From assembly GCA_964607865.1 (NCBI GenBank), contig CAZSLZ010000093.1, forward strand, positions 1 through 13,822: a stretch of 13,822 nucleotides of DNA. The letters run 5' to 3'. The notes under the pieces were generated by a model. It had not been told where the DNA came from, made no database searches, and saw only the letters and a program-made list of their open reading frames with translations. This document shows, one piece after another, positions 6,099-13,822 of the stretch. Source of the DNA: CAZSLZ01 sp964607865. GTDB taxonomy: Bacteria; Vulcanimicrobiota; JAJTBE01; CAZSLZ01. The translations under genes and the position numbers were made by a program. Numbering within the stretch: position 1 is the first letter of the stretch; each line of letters begins with the position of its first letter.

Positions 6099-6137
6099 AA
6101 TTTCGCTCCTGATTTTCTTTTTATCTATGTAAAATTG

Positions 6138-6165
6138 ATTATAATGATCTTACAGAATAAATCAA
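6138..6165 (-). promoter_or_regulatory. Sigma-A-type promoter for the receiver-domain operon
   Basis: On the minus strand TTGATT (6160-6165) and TATAAT (6138-6143) are separated by 16 bases, about 40 bases before ATG 6098. Good consensus match and sensible position. Confidence 0.65.
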
Positions 6166-6288
6166 GTAAATTGCCTGTATTTTTATAAAATATTTTTCAG
6201 GCTCTCAAAGATTCCCCCATAAAGGACAATTGGCAGATTTTAAAGAATACGAATTTTCAAGTTTATTTTTCAAAGATAGGGGTTTGAA

Positions 6289-7866
6289 ATGGAAGAAAAG
6301 GAAGAAAAAATATTGGAACAACCCGAACAGGGAAAAAGAGACCAGTGGGCAAGCAAGCTTGGCCTGGTACTTGCAATGGCTGGGAATGCGGTGGGGCTTG
6401 GTAATTTTATCCGTTTTCCCATGCAGGCTGCCAAACACGGCGGGTCTATTTTTATGATACCCTATGCCATATCGTTCTTGTTACTGGGGTTGCCCCTCAT
6501 GTTTATGGAATGGGGAATGGGAAGATTCGGCGGCAGCAAGGGCCATGCCACCATGACCGGTATTTTTGCTCTCATTAAAAACAACAAATTATTCCGCTGG
6601 CTGGGTGCAATAGGTATATGGATCCCCCTGGTTATAGCTTCCTATTACTGTTTTATTGAATCCTGGACTATCGGTTATTCCATACATTCAATACTGGCAA
6701 ATGTGGGGGCAAACCAGACTCCGGCACAGGCCGAACAATTTTTTAACTCTTATATTTCTATAAAAAGTTATGTTCCTTATGTGATTTTTCTTTTTACAGT
6801 TGGGGTCAACGGTTATATTCTTTACCGGGGTATTTCCAAGGGCATTGAAAAAGTTGCCAAGGTGCTTATGCCTCTGCTTTTCGTTTTTGCCATAGTTCTG
6901 GTAATAAGAGTTTTCACACTGGGGACACCCGACCCGGCACACCCGGACAGAAGTATTCTGGAAGGCTTTGGGTTTATGTGGAACCTGACTGATTTGAGAA
7001 AACTCGCGGATTTCAATGTGTGGGTGGCAGCTGCGGGGCAGATATTTTTTACCCTTTCTCTGGGTATGGGAGCCATTGCCTGTTATGCTTCTTATGTTGA
7101 CAGGAGTGACGACGTGGTGGTTTCCGGCCTGGCAACCGCCCTAACTAATGAAGGTTGCGAGGTTATTCTTGGAAGTTCAATAGCCATACCTATGGCCGTA
7201 GCCTTTTTTGGGATTCACAGGACCATGGAGCTGGCGGATTCTTCCAGCCTGGGTTTTGCTTTTATTTCCATGCCTCTTCTATTCGGGAAAATACCGCTGG
7301 GCCATATTTTCGGCGCTATATGGTTCCTGTTGCTTTTCTTCGCCGGTATAACCTCTTCAATTGCCATGGGGCAGATTGTGGTAGCTTTTTTTGAGGAAAT
7401 TGTGGGGTTTACCCGGAAAAAAGCTGTCCTTCTGACTATGGGGATGATACTTCTGCTGGCTCAACTGGCGATTTTTGGAAAGGGGTCCCTGGACGAAATG
7501 GATACCCTGGCGGGCACCCTGGGGCTGGTGGTTATGGCTTTAGTGGAAGTTGTAATATGGGTTCATGTTTTTGGTATAAATAAATCCTGGAAGTCGTTAA
7601 TGCAGGGTTCGAAAATAGATTTATGGACCGGGGTAAAATATATTGGGGCATACATAACCCCGGTTTTTATCGGAATCATACTGATAGGCTGGGTGGTTCA
7701 GAATGGTGCATCCTGGTTCATGATGAAGGGAATAAGTGAGCAGGAAATTCTGTATAGATGGATTACCAGGGGAGTACTTTTTGTAGTGTTTCTGATCATT
7801 TGCTGGATTTCCACCAGGGATATGACTATGGAAAACAAGTGCCAGGAAGCTGGGGGTGAGGAATAA
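6289..7866 (+). CDS. Neurotransmitter:sodium symporter (NSS/SNF) family transporter
   Basis: 525 residues from ATG 6289 (weak AGGGG site). About 12 hydrophobic segments are readable, as in LeuT. The first, LAMAGNAVGLGNFIRFP at 28-44, contains the unwound AGNAVGLGN sodium and substrate segment and the conserved Arg. TM6 has AAAGQIFFTLSLGMGA and TM8 has FAGITSSIAMGQ, whose Ala/Thr/Ser correspond to the second sodium site of LeuT. It should import an amino acid or related amine with Na+ across the inner membrane. Its stop overlaps the start of a MetS-like small subunit; in Corynebacterium such a pair imports methionine and alanine. The substrate here cannot be read from the sequence. Confidence 0.93.
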   Translation: MEEKEEKILEQPEQGKRDQWASKLGLVLAMAGNAVGLGNFIRFPMQAAKHGGSIFMIPYAISFLLLGLPLMFMEWGMGRFGGSKGHATMTGIFALIKNNKLFRWLGAIGIWIPLVIASYYCFIESWTIGYSIHSILANVGANQTPAQAEQFFNSYISIKSYVPYVIFLFTVGVNGYILYRGISKGIEKVAKVLMPLLFVFAIVLVIRVFTLGTPDPAHPDRSILEGFGFMWNLTDLRKLADFNVWVAAAGQIFFTLSLGMGAIACYASYVDRSDDVVVSGLATALTNEGCEVILGSSIAIPMAVAFFGIHRTMELADSSSLGFAFISMPLLFGKIPLGHIFGAIWFLLLFFAGITSSIAMGQIVVAFFEEIVGFTRKKAVLLTMGMILLLAQLAIFGKGSLDEMDTLAGTLGLVVMALVEVVIWVHVFGINKSWKSLMQGSKIDLWTGVKYIGAYITPVFIGIILIGWVVQNGASWFMMKGISEQEILYRWITRGVLFVVFLIICWISTRDMTMENKCQEAGGEE

Positions 7867-8063
7867 TGCAGACAAGCGGTTGGATATTTATGATAACTTT
7901 CTGGGTTTTGATATTGGTTTCCCTGGTGTGGAGTTATAAGATATTGCTGAAGGAGGACCATATTCCCATAGGGCCGTTGGAAGACGAATTTCATCCTGAA
8001 TCCTGCGACCTGGAAGAAGGGCCTCAGAAAACAGAAAAAGAAGCAGGGGAATTGGTTGAATAG
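7866..8063 (+). CDS. MetS-like small subunit of an NSS transporter
   Basis: 65 residues. The start ATG overlaps the transporter stop in TAATG, pointing to translational coupling. One hydrophobic segment (residues 6-24, WIFMITFWVLILVSLVWSY) is followed by a short basic turn and a long acidic tail. This matches the MetS family, which sits directly after many bacterial NSS transporters and is needed for their activity where tested. The usual members are shorter; the acidic tail after residue 45 is extra. Confidence 0.8.
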   Translation: MQTSGWIFMITFWVLILVSLVWSYKILLKEDHIPIGPLEDEFHPESCDLEEGPQKTEKEAGELVE

Positions 8064-8078
8064 AATCGGGGTGTTTTA

Positions 8079-9506
8079 ATGAGCAGGCCTTTGGAGGCGG
8101 ATACAGTTTTAAACGGCCGTTACCGGATTGTCAAAGTTCTGGGGACGGGGGGCATGAGCAATGTTTACCTGGTGGAGGATGAAAAATTGAATTCCAGGTG
8201 GGCTTTAAAAGAACTGTTAAATATTTTTCCCGACGAAGAAAAGGAAGAATTTCTGGAGCAGTTTAAAAAGGAAGCCCAGATACTGGCAGGAATCAAGCAT
8301 CCCAATTTACCCCGTGTTTTCGATTATTTCGAGGAAAAAGATCGCAACTATCTTGTAATGGAATTCATAGAAGGGGTTACCCTGGATGAACTTCTTGAAA
8401 GAAAAGAATCAATTCCCGTGGAAACGGTTCTGGACTGGGGAGTGCAAATTTGCGATGTTCTTCAATCTTTACATGACAACGATATAATTTACCGTGACCT
8501 GAAACCTTCCAATATAATGGTAGGTGAAGAAAATAGAATATTCATAGTGGACTTCGGCATTGCCCGGTTTTTTACCGGCGGTAAATTGAAAGATACCATG
8601 ATTATTGGCACGCCAGGCTTCGCTCCTCCCGAACAGCACGGCCGCGCCCAGACCGACCCCCGTTCCGATATTTACAGCCTGGGCTCTACTCTTCATTATC
8701 TTCTTACCGGGCATGATCCCGGGCTCACTCCGTTTGTTTTCAAGGAACCCCATACCCTGAACCCCGGGCTGAGTGAAAGTATTTCCAAAGTAGTGATGCA
8801 AGCCCTGGAACTTGACCCGGAAAAACGATACCAGTCAGCTTCAAAAATGAAAAGAGAATTAAGAAAACTGGTTCCCAACCTTTATGCCGGGGAAACAGAA
8901 GAATTGGAAGTTGATTCAAGCCCCGGAGATGAAGAAGAGACTCTGAAAAAAGATGGCAGCGATACTGCCGTAATGAACCCCGAAGAACCTGAAGTTGTTT
9001 CCAGGCCCACGGCGGGTTTTGGAGGCATTACATTTGCTTGTGATCCTGTCAAATCCTATGGGTTTCCTCTGGTTATTTCCGGGGGGTCTGTTTCTACCGC
9101 CGCATTGCTGCTTACCGGGGGAGTTGTAACCCTGCCGGTAGCGGGCTTTGTCCTTGCAACCATGGTCCCAGCCACCATAATAATAAAAAAAGTGGTTTCC
9201 CATTTATCAAAAGACCGGGGTAAAATCGCTTTTACCGTCAGCGAACAGGGTATTGAAATTAAAAGGCAAGATTTAAATGTTTTCGTTCCCTGGAATAAAA
9301 TTAATAAATTATTGATTTTTAAAGAACCCGTAATTGCCGGGTTGAGCATAAGAAAATATAAGATTTTTACTGAAAGGGGTAATTACGAATATACCGATGA
9401 AATTCACCAGGTTGAAAGGCTCAACGACCTCATAATTACCCGCGCCGGTTTAAGCATGGTAGCAGATGAAACCGGTTATAAAAGGTATGCAAGGGAGGAG
9501 AATTAA
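8079..9506 (+). CDS. Ser/Thr protein kinase with membrane hairpin and PH-like domain
   Basis: 475 residues from ATG 8079. Kinase domain at 15-265: glycine loop GTGGMSNVY at 22-30, Lys44 in WALKE, Glu65 in the C-helix, YRDLKPSN at 138-145 (Tyr in place of His of HRD; catalytic Asp140 and Asn145 kept), DFG at 158-160, GTPGFAPPE at 177-185, SDIYSLG at 196-202, Arg250. All core residues are present, so it should be active. An acidic linker (270-310) leads to two hydrophobic segments (about 329-350 and 352-369). Residues 383-455 (FTVSEQGIEIKRQDLN, VPWNKI) look like a bacterial PH-like domain. No PASTA repeats, so it is not PrkC. It is 8 bases before the Ppx/GppA gene and 15 after the MetS-like gene, so probably one operon. 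Targets unknown. Confidence 0.9.
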   Translation: MSRPLEADTVLNGRYRIVKVLGTGGMSNVYLVEDEKLNSRWALKELLNIFPDEEKEEFLEQFKKEAQILAGIKHPNLPRVFDYFEEKDRNYLVMEFIEGVTLDELLERKESIPVETVLDWGVQICDVLQSLHDNDIIYRDLKPSNIMVGEENRIFIVDFGIARFFTGGKLKDTMIIGTPGFAPPEQHGRAQTDPRSDIYSLGSTLHYLLTGHDPGLTPFVFKEPHTLNPGLSESISKVVMQALELDPEKRYQSASKMKRELRKLVPNLYAGETEELEVDSSPGDEEETLKKDGSDTAVMNPEEPEVVSRPTAGFGGITFACDPVKSYGFPLVISGGSVSTAALLLTGGVVTLPVAGFVLATMVPATIIIKKVVSHLSKDRGKIAFTVSEQGIEIKRQDLNVFVPWNKINKLLIFKEPVIAGLSIRKYKIFTERGNYEYTDEIHQVERLNDLIITRAGLSMVADETGYKRYAREEN

Positions 9507-9514
9507 CTCCAACC

Positions 9515-10426
9515 ATGGCTTTTGATTTTACTGCATCGGTTATTGAAGTGGGGACCAACTCGGTAAAGTTATTGGTTGCGGGAGTTAAAAACAATAAACC
9601 GGTTTCTCTTGTCTATACCCGCAAAATAACCAGGCTGGGTGAATCTATGGGCAGAACCCGCATATTAACGCCACAGGCAATAGAACGAACTGTCAGGGCA
9701 ATTAAGGATTATGAGAAACAGAGTTTGGCTCTGGGAGCGGAAAAAATCGCCATTGTAGCCACCGAAGCCTTGAGGGTTGCGGAAAATTCCGGGGAATTTA
9801 AAAGCCGGGTTGAAAAGGATACCGGGCTTACTGTGGAAATTCTTTCCGGCAGGGAAGAAGCCTGTGCCAGCAGGAAAGGCGCTCTGCTGGATTTTGAGAA
9901 TAATAATCCGGTCATTATTCTGGACATTGGCGGGGGAAGTACCGAATTTGCTGCTGAGGAATGGGAAGTTACAATTCCTATGGGCGCTGTAAGCCTGACA
10001 GAAAAGTTTTTTGCTCATGACCCCCCGGAGTCAACGGAAATTCAAGAAACCAGAAAATTTATCAGAAAAAAACTTAAAGGTGCTCTGAAAGACAGGAAGC
10101 TGAAAAAAAATGTCAAGTTAATTGGTGTGGGAGGTACCATGACTACCACCGCCGGTTATATTCAAAAGATGGATTGTTTTGAACCTGAAAGAATTCACAA
10201 GTTTAAGATAACTCGGAAAAAACTGAAAGAAACAATTGAAAAATTAATCCAATTAGACATAATTAATCGGAAAAAAGTATTAGCTATCGACCCCGGAAGA
10301 GCTGATATAATTCCTGCAGGGCTGTTGATTCTGGAAGCTGCCTTTAATTATTTTGAAATAAATGAAATTGTTGTAAGTATAAAGAATATTATACATGGAA
10401 TCTTTTACGAGAAATTTTTAGAATAG
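9515..10426 (+). CDS. Ppx/GppA-family phosphatase
   Basis: 303 residues from ATG 9515. The nearest GGAGG lies about 14 bases upstream, longer than usual, but no better start is in frame. ASKHA-fold marks: IEVGTNSVKLL at 10-20, VATEALRVAEN at 81-91, LSGREEACAS at 110-119 with the family's catalytic glutamate, DIGGGSTEF at 137-145, IGVGGTMTTTA at 203-213, and GRADIIPAGLLIL at 261-273. The family splits polyphosphate (Ppx) or removes the 5' phosphate of pppGpp (GppA). At about 300 residues this is the short form without the C-terminal HD-like domains of E. coli Ppx. The usual Asp of the IDxGTNS motif is Glu11, which may affect phosphate or metal binding. Ppx against GppA cannot be decided from sequence alone. 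Confidence 0.9.
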   Translation: MAFDFTASVIEVGTNSVKLLVAGVKNNKPVSLVYTRKITRLGESMGRTRILTPQAIERTVRAIKDYEKQSLALGAEKIAIVATEALRVAENSGEFKSRVEKDTGLTVEILSGREEACASRKGALLDFENNNPVIILDIGGGSTEFAAEEWEVTIPMGAVSLTEKFFAHDPPESTEIQETRKFIRKKLKGALKDRKLKKNVKLIGVGGTMTTTAGYIQKMDCFEPERIHKFKITRKKLKETIEKLIQLDIINRKKVLAIDPGRADIIPAGLLILEAAFNYFEINEIVVSIKNIIHGIFYEKFLE

Positions 10427-10439
10427 ATCTGGTGAAACA

Positions 10440-12077
10440 TTGTTGGAATTACCCGAAGAAAAAATTACATTTTCAAAATCCAGGAAAAATAACTGCAAAA
10501 GAGTGGATGCCGGCCATACAGGTTATGTCGATAAGGAAAAACTTTTTGTGGACCTGTTGGAAAAGGTCCAGCCTCTGGAGTCAGATACAGAATTTCTGAC
10601 CGAGTTCACCACAAGTTTTCTGGAAATTGTGGGTGGTCAGGTGCTTTCAATTTTTCTCTCGGAAAAGGATACTGAAAAATTTTTTCCCCGCATGACCGTG
10701 GGTAAAGACCCCCAGCTGATGAACAGTTTTACCTATAAGAAGGAAGGTATTTTCAGGGAAGTATTGGACAGGGGTACCCCGGTGCAGGTGGATGTCAGTA
10801 CAAACTTTGATGATGATGAGTTTTTACAGAAAATATCACAAATGATAGATTTTAAGGTAGCTATGGCATCATCTTTTCGTTCCGGCCCCGATAAAACCGG
10901 TGTGGTAATGGTTCTGGGATGCCCGGATCAAACCGGCTACACCGATGGCGACCTGAAATTGTTAAGGGCATTCAGTGGAATTGTGGGCATGGTTTCCCGC
11001 CATTCCAGTGTTCTGGACAGGTTGGAACAACAATCCAAGGAAATTGACAGGAAGGATTTTGACCTTTACATAGTCTATCAGGTGGCAAAAGCCCTCTCTT
11101 CCATGCTGGACCTGGAAGAACTCACCTCCATGATGGCAGACCTTCTGGTGGAAGTGCTTACCGTCAACCAGGCTCTGGTTTTTTTAACCAGCGAAAACGA
11201 GGAAGAAATGCAGGTGCGGGCTTCTAAAAATATTGATCCCCGCCGGCCCCGCCCCTTCGAAACCATTACCATTACCGAAAAACTGCCCGAATGGCTTAAG
11301 TCAAAAACCTTTGAGGGAGAAATTATTACCGATTTCAATATGCCCAAATTCAGGGAAGTATTTCCCGATGCCGCCGAAGTACTCGAACGGTTGGAAATTG
11401 AAACCATAATTCCCATGATTTATAAAACCAAACTGATAGGGTTCCTCGCCCTGGGTGAAAAATACATAGGCAAGGGATTTCACAAACGGGATTATGACTT
11501 TCTTTCCACAATTTCACCTCTCATGGCCAACGCCATTTCCAACGCCCAGCTTTACGAACTGGCAATTCTGGACGGCCTGACCAGGGTCTATGTGAACCGT
11601 TACTTCCAGCAGCGTTGCCGCGAGGAGATAAAAAGGGCAAGACGTTATAAGAATGTGTTGAGCATTGTTATGTGGGATATAGATCATTTCAAGCATATAA
11701 ACGATACCTATGGCCATCCTATGGGCGATCGTGTTTTAAGGGAAATTTCGGGGCTTTTCAAGAAGGGCTATCGTGAAGACGTTGACATTATTGCCCGATA
11801 TGGAGGCGAGGAGTTCATTATGCTTCTGCCCGATACCAGCACCGAGGGCGCCATAATCATGGCACAGCGTCTTCGAAAAAGCATTGCCGAGTTTCCCTTC
11901 TGCGACGGCAAACTCAATATTACCATCAGTGGCGGAATAGCTTCTTTTCCTGTTGACGGCGATGACTATGAATCTCTGGTTGAAAGCGCCGACTTCCAGT
12001 TATACAATGCCAAAAAGAAAGGCCGTAACCGGGTGTGCTGGAAACGAAAAAACAAGAAAAAGCAAACAGATAATTAA
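10440..12077 (+). CDS. GAF-GAF-GGDEF diguanylate cyclase
   Basis: 545 residues from TTG 10440 (or TTG 10443), with GGTGA just upstream; the start is not certain. Two GAF-like sensor regions, about 35-190 and 205-370, precede a GGDEF domain: LAILDGLTRVYVNRYF at 374-389 (domain entry DGLT), MWDIDHFKHINDTYGH at 411-426 (metal-binding Asp413), ARYGGEEFIMLLP at 452-464 with the active-site GGEEF, and ISGGIASFP at 496-504. It should make c-di-GMP from two GTP. The inhibitory I-site is not canonical: Arg445 is one residue too far (R-x-x-x-D to Asp449). No membrane segment, so it is cytosolic and probably senses a small ligand through the GAF domains. It is 13 bases after the phosphatase gene, so the two are likely co-transcribed. 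Confidence 0.92.
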   Translation: MLELPEEKITFSKSRKNNCKRVDAGHTGYVDKEKLFVDLLEKVQPLESDTEFLTEFTTSFLEIVGGQVLSIFLSEKDTEKFFPRMTVGKDPQLMNSFTYKKEGIFREVLDRGTPVQVDVSTNFDDDEFLQKISQMIDFKVAMASSFRSGPDKTGVVMVLGCPDQTGYTDGDLKLLRAFSGIVGMVSRHSSVLDRLEQQSKEIDRKDFDLYIVYQVAKALSSMLDLEELTSMMADLLVEVLTVNQALVFLTSENEEEMQVRASKNIDPRRPRPFETITITEKLPEWLKSKTFEGEIITDFNMPKFREVFPDAAEVLERLEIETIIPMIYKTKLIGFLALGEKYIGKGFHKRDYDFLSTISPLMANAISNAQLYELAILDGLTRVYVNRYFQQRCREEIKRARRYKNVLSIVMWDIDHFKHINDTYGHPMGDRVLREISGLFKKGYREDVDIIARYGGEEFIMLLPDTSTEGAIIMAQRLRKSIAEFPFCDGKLNITISGGIASFPVDGDDYESLVESADFQLYNAKKKGRNRVCWKRKNKKKQTDN

Positions 12078-12117
12078 CTTTAAAGAATTGTAATTAATTA
12101 TAATCAGGAGGCAAGAA

Positions 12118-13380
12118 ATGAAGCACATTTTGGGGTATAAATCTGTCCTGTCAGGTAATGAATACGATTATGAGCCGGGGAAAATCCGGTATCAGGATGA
12201 AAAAACCGGTGAAAACCTGGAAATAATTTATGATTATGATTATATAAAAAAGAATTTTTCCAGAAATGATCTGGAAAAGAATAATGATTATTCGGTATGG
12301 CGTTATGCGCCCCTTTTGCCCATCAAGAACCTGGACCTGGTTCCACCCCTGCAGATTGGCTGGACTCCCCTTTATAAATCAAGAAAGCTGGGCAGGAAAC
12401 TAGGGCTGGAAAACTTATATTTAAAAGACGATGGCAGAAACCCCAGCGCATCCTTTAAGGACAGAGCTTCATCGGTGGCACTGGTGAATGCAAGGGAAAT
12501 GAATGCTCCCATTATAACCGGAGCATCCACAGGAAACGCCGGTTCTTCCATGGCCTGCCTTTGCGCCAGTGTTTCCATGCCTGCAGTTATTTTTGTGCCG
12601 GAAAAGGCTCCCGCTGCCAAACTGGCACAAATGCTGATATTCGGCACCAAACTTTTTGCCGTAACCGGCACTTATGATGATGCCTTTGATTTATGCCTGA
12701 AAGTTTCAAAAGAATTTGACTGGGTAAACCGGAACACCGGATACAACCCATTCACCCGTGAAGGCAAAAAGACCTGCGCTTATGAAATATGCGAACAACT
12801 TGGCTGGAAAGCCCCTGATAAAATTTTCGTGTCCGTGGGAGACGGAAATATCATAAGCGGAATAGGCAAGGGGCTTAAAGACCTCAAGGCTATGGGTTTC
12901 ATTGAAAAAATCCCCCAGGTTTATGTAGTGCAATCCACCAATTCCAATGCAATTGCCCTGTCTGTAAAAAAAGCCCGGGAAAACCCAGGAAAACCCATAG
13001 AAGTTACCCCGGTTAAAGCTACCACCATTGCCGATTCTATTTCTGTGGACCTGCCCAGGGATGGCCACATGGCGGTAAGGACTGTTCTGGAAACCGGTGG
13101 CGATGCGGTTCAGGTAACCGATAAGGAAATTCTGGATGCAATAAGAGAGCTGGGCGCCAGTGAGGGAATTTTCTCTGAACCTGCGGGCGCAACCGCCTAT
13201 GCAGGCGTTGCAAAAGCCAGGGAGGCCGGATTAATAAAACCCGGAGAAAAAGTTGTCGCCATAATTACTGGAAACGGCTTGAAAGATGTGGACAGCGCCC
13301 TGAAGGTGGCGGGCAAACCCTTTATAATTGAACCTACTCTGGATGCGGTAAAAAAGCAATTGGAAAAACTGAAGATTTAG
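12118..13380 (+). CDS. thrC: Threonine synthase
   Basis: 420 residues from ATG 12118 behind AGGAGG. Fold type II PLP enzyme: LQIGWTPLY at 78-86, LYLKDDGRNPSASFKDR at 100-116 with Lys114 as the PLP lysine, GASTGNAGSS at 135-144 for phosphate binding, and IITGNGLKD near the C-terminus. It converts O-phosphohomoserine to threonine, the last step of threonine synthesis. The N-terminal region lacks the Cys-x-x-Cys seen in many bacterial relatives and instead has a charged, tyrosine-rich stretch (YDYDYIKKNF at 38-47). A related fold-II lyase is possible but less likely. The 40-base gap after the cyclase gene holds no usable promoter, so read-through transcription is plausible. The next clear terminator follows it. 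Confidence 0.88.
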   Translation: MKHILGYKSVLSGNEYDYEPGKIRYQDEKTGENLEIIYDYDYIKKNFSRNDLEKNNDYSVWRYAPLLPIKNLDLVPPLQIGWTPLYKSRKLGRKLGLENLYLKDDGRNPSASFKDRASSVALVNAREMNAPIITGASTGNAGSSMACLCASVSMPAVIFVPEKAPAAKLAQMLIFGTKLFAVTGTYDDAFDLCLKVSKEFDWVNRNTGYNPFTREGKKTCAYEICEQLGWKAPDKIFVSVGDGNIISGIGKGLKDLKAMGFIEKIPQVYVVQSTNSNAIALSVKKARENPGKPIEVTPVKATTIADSISVDLPRDGHMAVRTVLETGGDAVQVTDKEILDAIRELGASEGIFSEPAGATAYAGVAKAREAGLIKPGEKVVAIITGNGLKDVDSALKVAGKPFIIEPTLDAVKKQLEKLKI

Positions 13381-13400
13381 TTTTAACTCATAAGTTAAAA
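13381..13400. repeat. AT-rich perfect palindrome after the thrC stop
   Basis: TTTTAAC, 6-base loop, GTTAAAA starts directly after the stop codon. Too AT-rich to be a strong hairpin on its own; it may add to 3'-end formation together with the terminator downstream. Confidence 0.4.
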
Positions 13401-13440
13401 ATAAGACAGGAGTTTTTATATTCTTGATTAAATCCATGAT

Positions 13441-13463
13441 ACACCCTCTTGCAGGGTGTTTTC
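13441..13463 (+). terminator. Intrinsic terminator after thrC
   Basis: A 7-base stem (ACACCCT and AGGGTGT with a 5-base loop) runs into TTTTC, about 60 bases after the thrC stop. It probably ends the long plus-strand unit. The 186 bases between it and the next gene hold AT-rich sequence, presumably with the next promoter, but I cannot place a convincing -35/-10 pair. Confidence 0.75.
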
Positions 13464-13649
13464 ATTGGTGGATAAAGGTTGTAAATCAATTTCCTGTCTG
13501 AAACCGGAGAAAGATACATTATGTAATATTCTTTATCAGGATATTTATCTTATTGAAATTAAAAACCGATGTTTTTGATTATTGTAATCAGGTTATACGG
13601 GTAATTATTATATAAAATTGAAGAAAATTTATTTTTTTGGAGGATAAAT

Positions 13650-13822
13650 ATGGAAGAAAGACTTAAAGATGCGGTTTCTGCTCTTTCTGTGGATTATCTG
13701 GATATCCGCATGGAAGATCGCTGGGAAACCAGAATTGGCTATAAGGGCAAGCGCCAGGAAGAATTAAGCCAGATTCATGAATTCGGCGGAGTAGTCCGGG
13801 TTCTTGACAGGGGGTCCTGGGG
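13650..13822 (+). CDS. TldD/PmbA-family metalloprotease-like protein (N-terminal part only)
   Basis: Starts at ATG 13650 behind GGAGG and runs off the window after 57 codons. The visible part matches the start of TldD/PmbA proteins: DYLDIRMEDRWETRIGYKG near 14-32, then a strand and GGVVRVLDRGSWG at 45-57 (family: GVGVRVL-GGWGF). These proteins form zinc-dependent proteolytic heterodimers that, for example, mature peptide antibiotics and act in the CcdA pathway. The HExxxH zinc motif lies beyond the edge, and whether it is TldD or PmbA cannot be told. Confidence 0.75.
   Translation, partial: MEERLKDAVSALSVDYLDIRMEDRWETRIGYKGKRQEELSQIHEFGGVVRVLDRGSW

Noticed and set aside
6171..6288. Possible riboswitch or promoter before the NSS transporter
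   Set aside because: I found TTGCCT and TTGGCA hexamers but no partner -10 at proper spacing, and no recognisable riboswitch core or terminator hairpin.
12078..12117. TATAAT-like -10 before thrC
   Set aside because: It lies so close to the ribosome binding site that a transcript would start within it; the gene is more likely read through from upstream.
1..13822. CRISPR array, tRNA or rRNA genes, integrase or transposase genes
   Set aside because: No regularly spaced repeats, cloverleaf-like sequence, rRNA stretch or recombinase/transposase frame was seen.

Overview
The window reads like a chromosomal segment of an anaerobic, Clostridia-like Firmicute. The DNA is moderately AT-rich, genes are tightly packed behind strong GGAGG-type ribosome binding sites, and several genes use TTG starts. 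An NSS transporter with a MetS-type small subunit and a Ser/Thr kinase with a membrane segment fit this. The taxonomic guess is inference only. I see no rRNA, tRNA, CRISPR array, intact insertion sequence or phage gene.

Left part (1-3232). A minus-strand class V aminotransferase / cysteine desulfurase runs off the left edge. Divergent from it is a two-gene plus-strand operon (781-2891) encoding two paralogous proteins of about 350 residues. Both look like distant members of the proteasome beta / HslV / Anbu Ntn-hydrolase superfamily. The second keeps an N-terminal Thr right after Met, an Asp, a Lys, a GSG loop and an acidic residue at the expected places. The first has lost most of these and looks like a dead partner subunit. 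Both carry an insertion and a shared helical C-terminal extension absent from classical beta subunits. This is the most interesting part of the window. A convergent small two-helix membrane protein (2897-3232) meets the operon at a hairpin that holds both stop codons.

Middle part (3233-6098). A roughly 360-base gap holds a REP-like palindromic repeat and at most one doubtful small ORF. Next comes a minus-strand run, in transcription order: a stand-alone response-regulator receiver domain, a LOG/TIGR00725-like nucleotide-binding protein, a YedF/DsrE-like protein, a polyprenyl-phosphate-mannose-synthase-like glycosyltransferase, and a decayed N-terminal remnant of an exported S10-type serine carboxypeptidase (nonsense codon 3, frameshift, truncated). 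A good sigma-A-type promoter precedes the receiver gene.

Right part (6289-13822), all plus strand. An Na+-coupled NSS transporter overlaps its MetS-like small subunit. Then come three signalling genes in close succession: a Ser/Thr kinase fused to a membrane hairpin and a PH-like domain, a Ppx/GppA phosphatase and a GAF-GAF-GGDEF diguanylate cyclase. Threonine synthase follows, then a clear intrinsic terminator, and the start of a TldD/PmbA-family gene that runs off the right edge. The kinase, polyphosphate/ppGpp phosphatase and c-di-GMP synthase look like a signalling cluster transcribed with the transporter; that link is inferred from spacing only.
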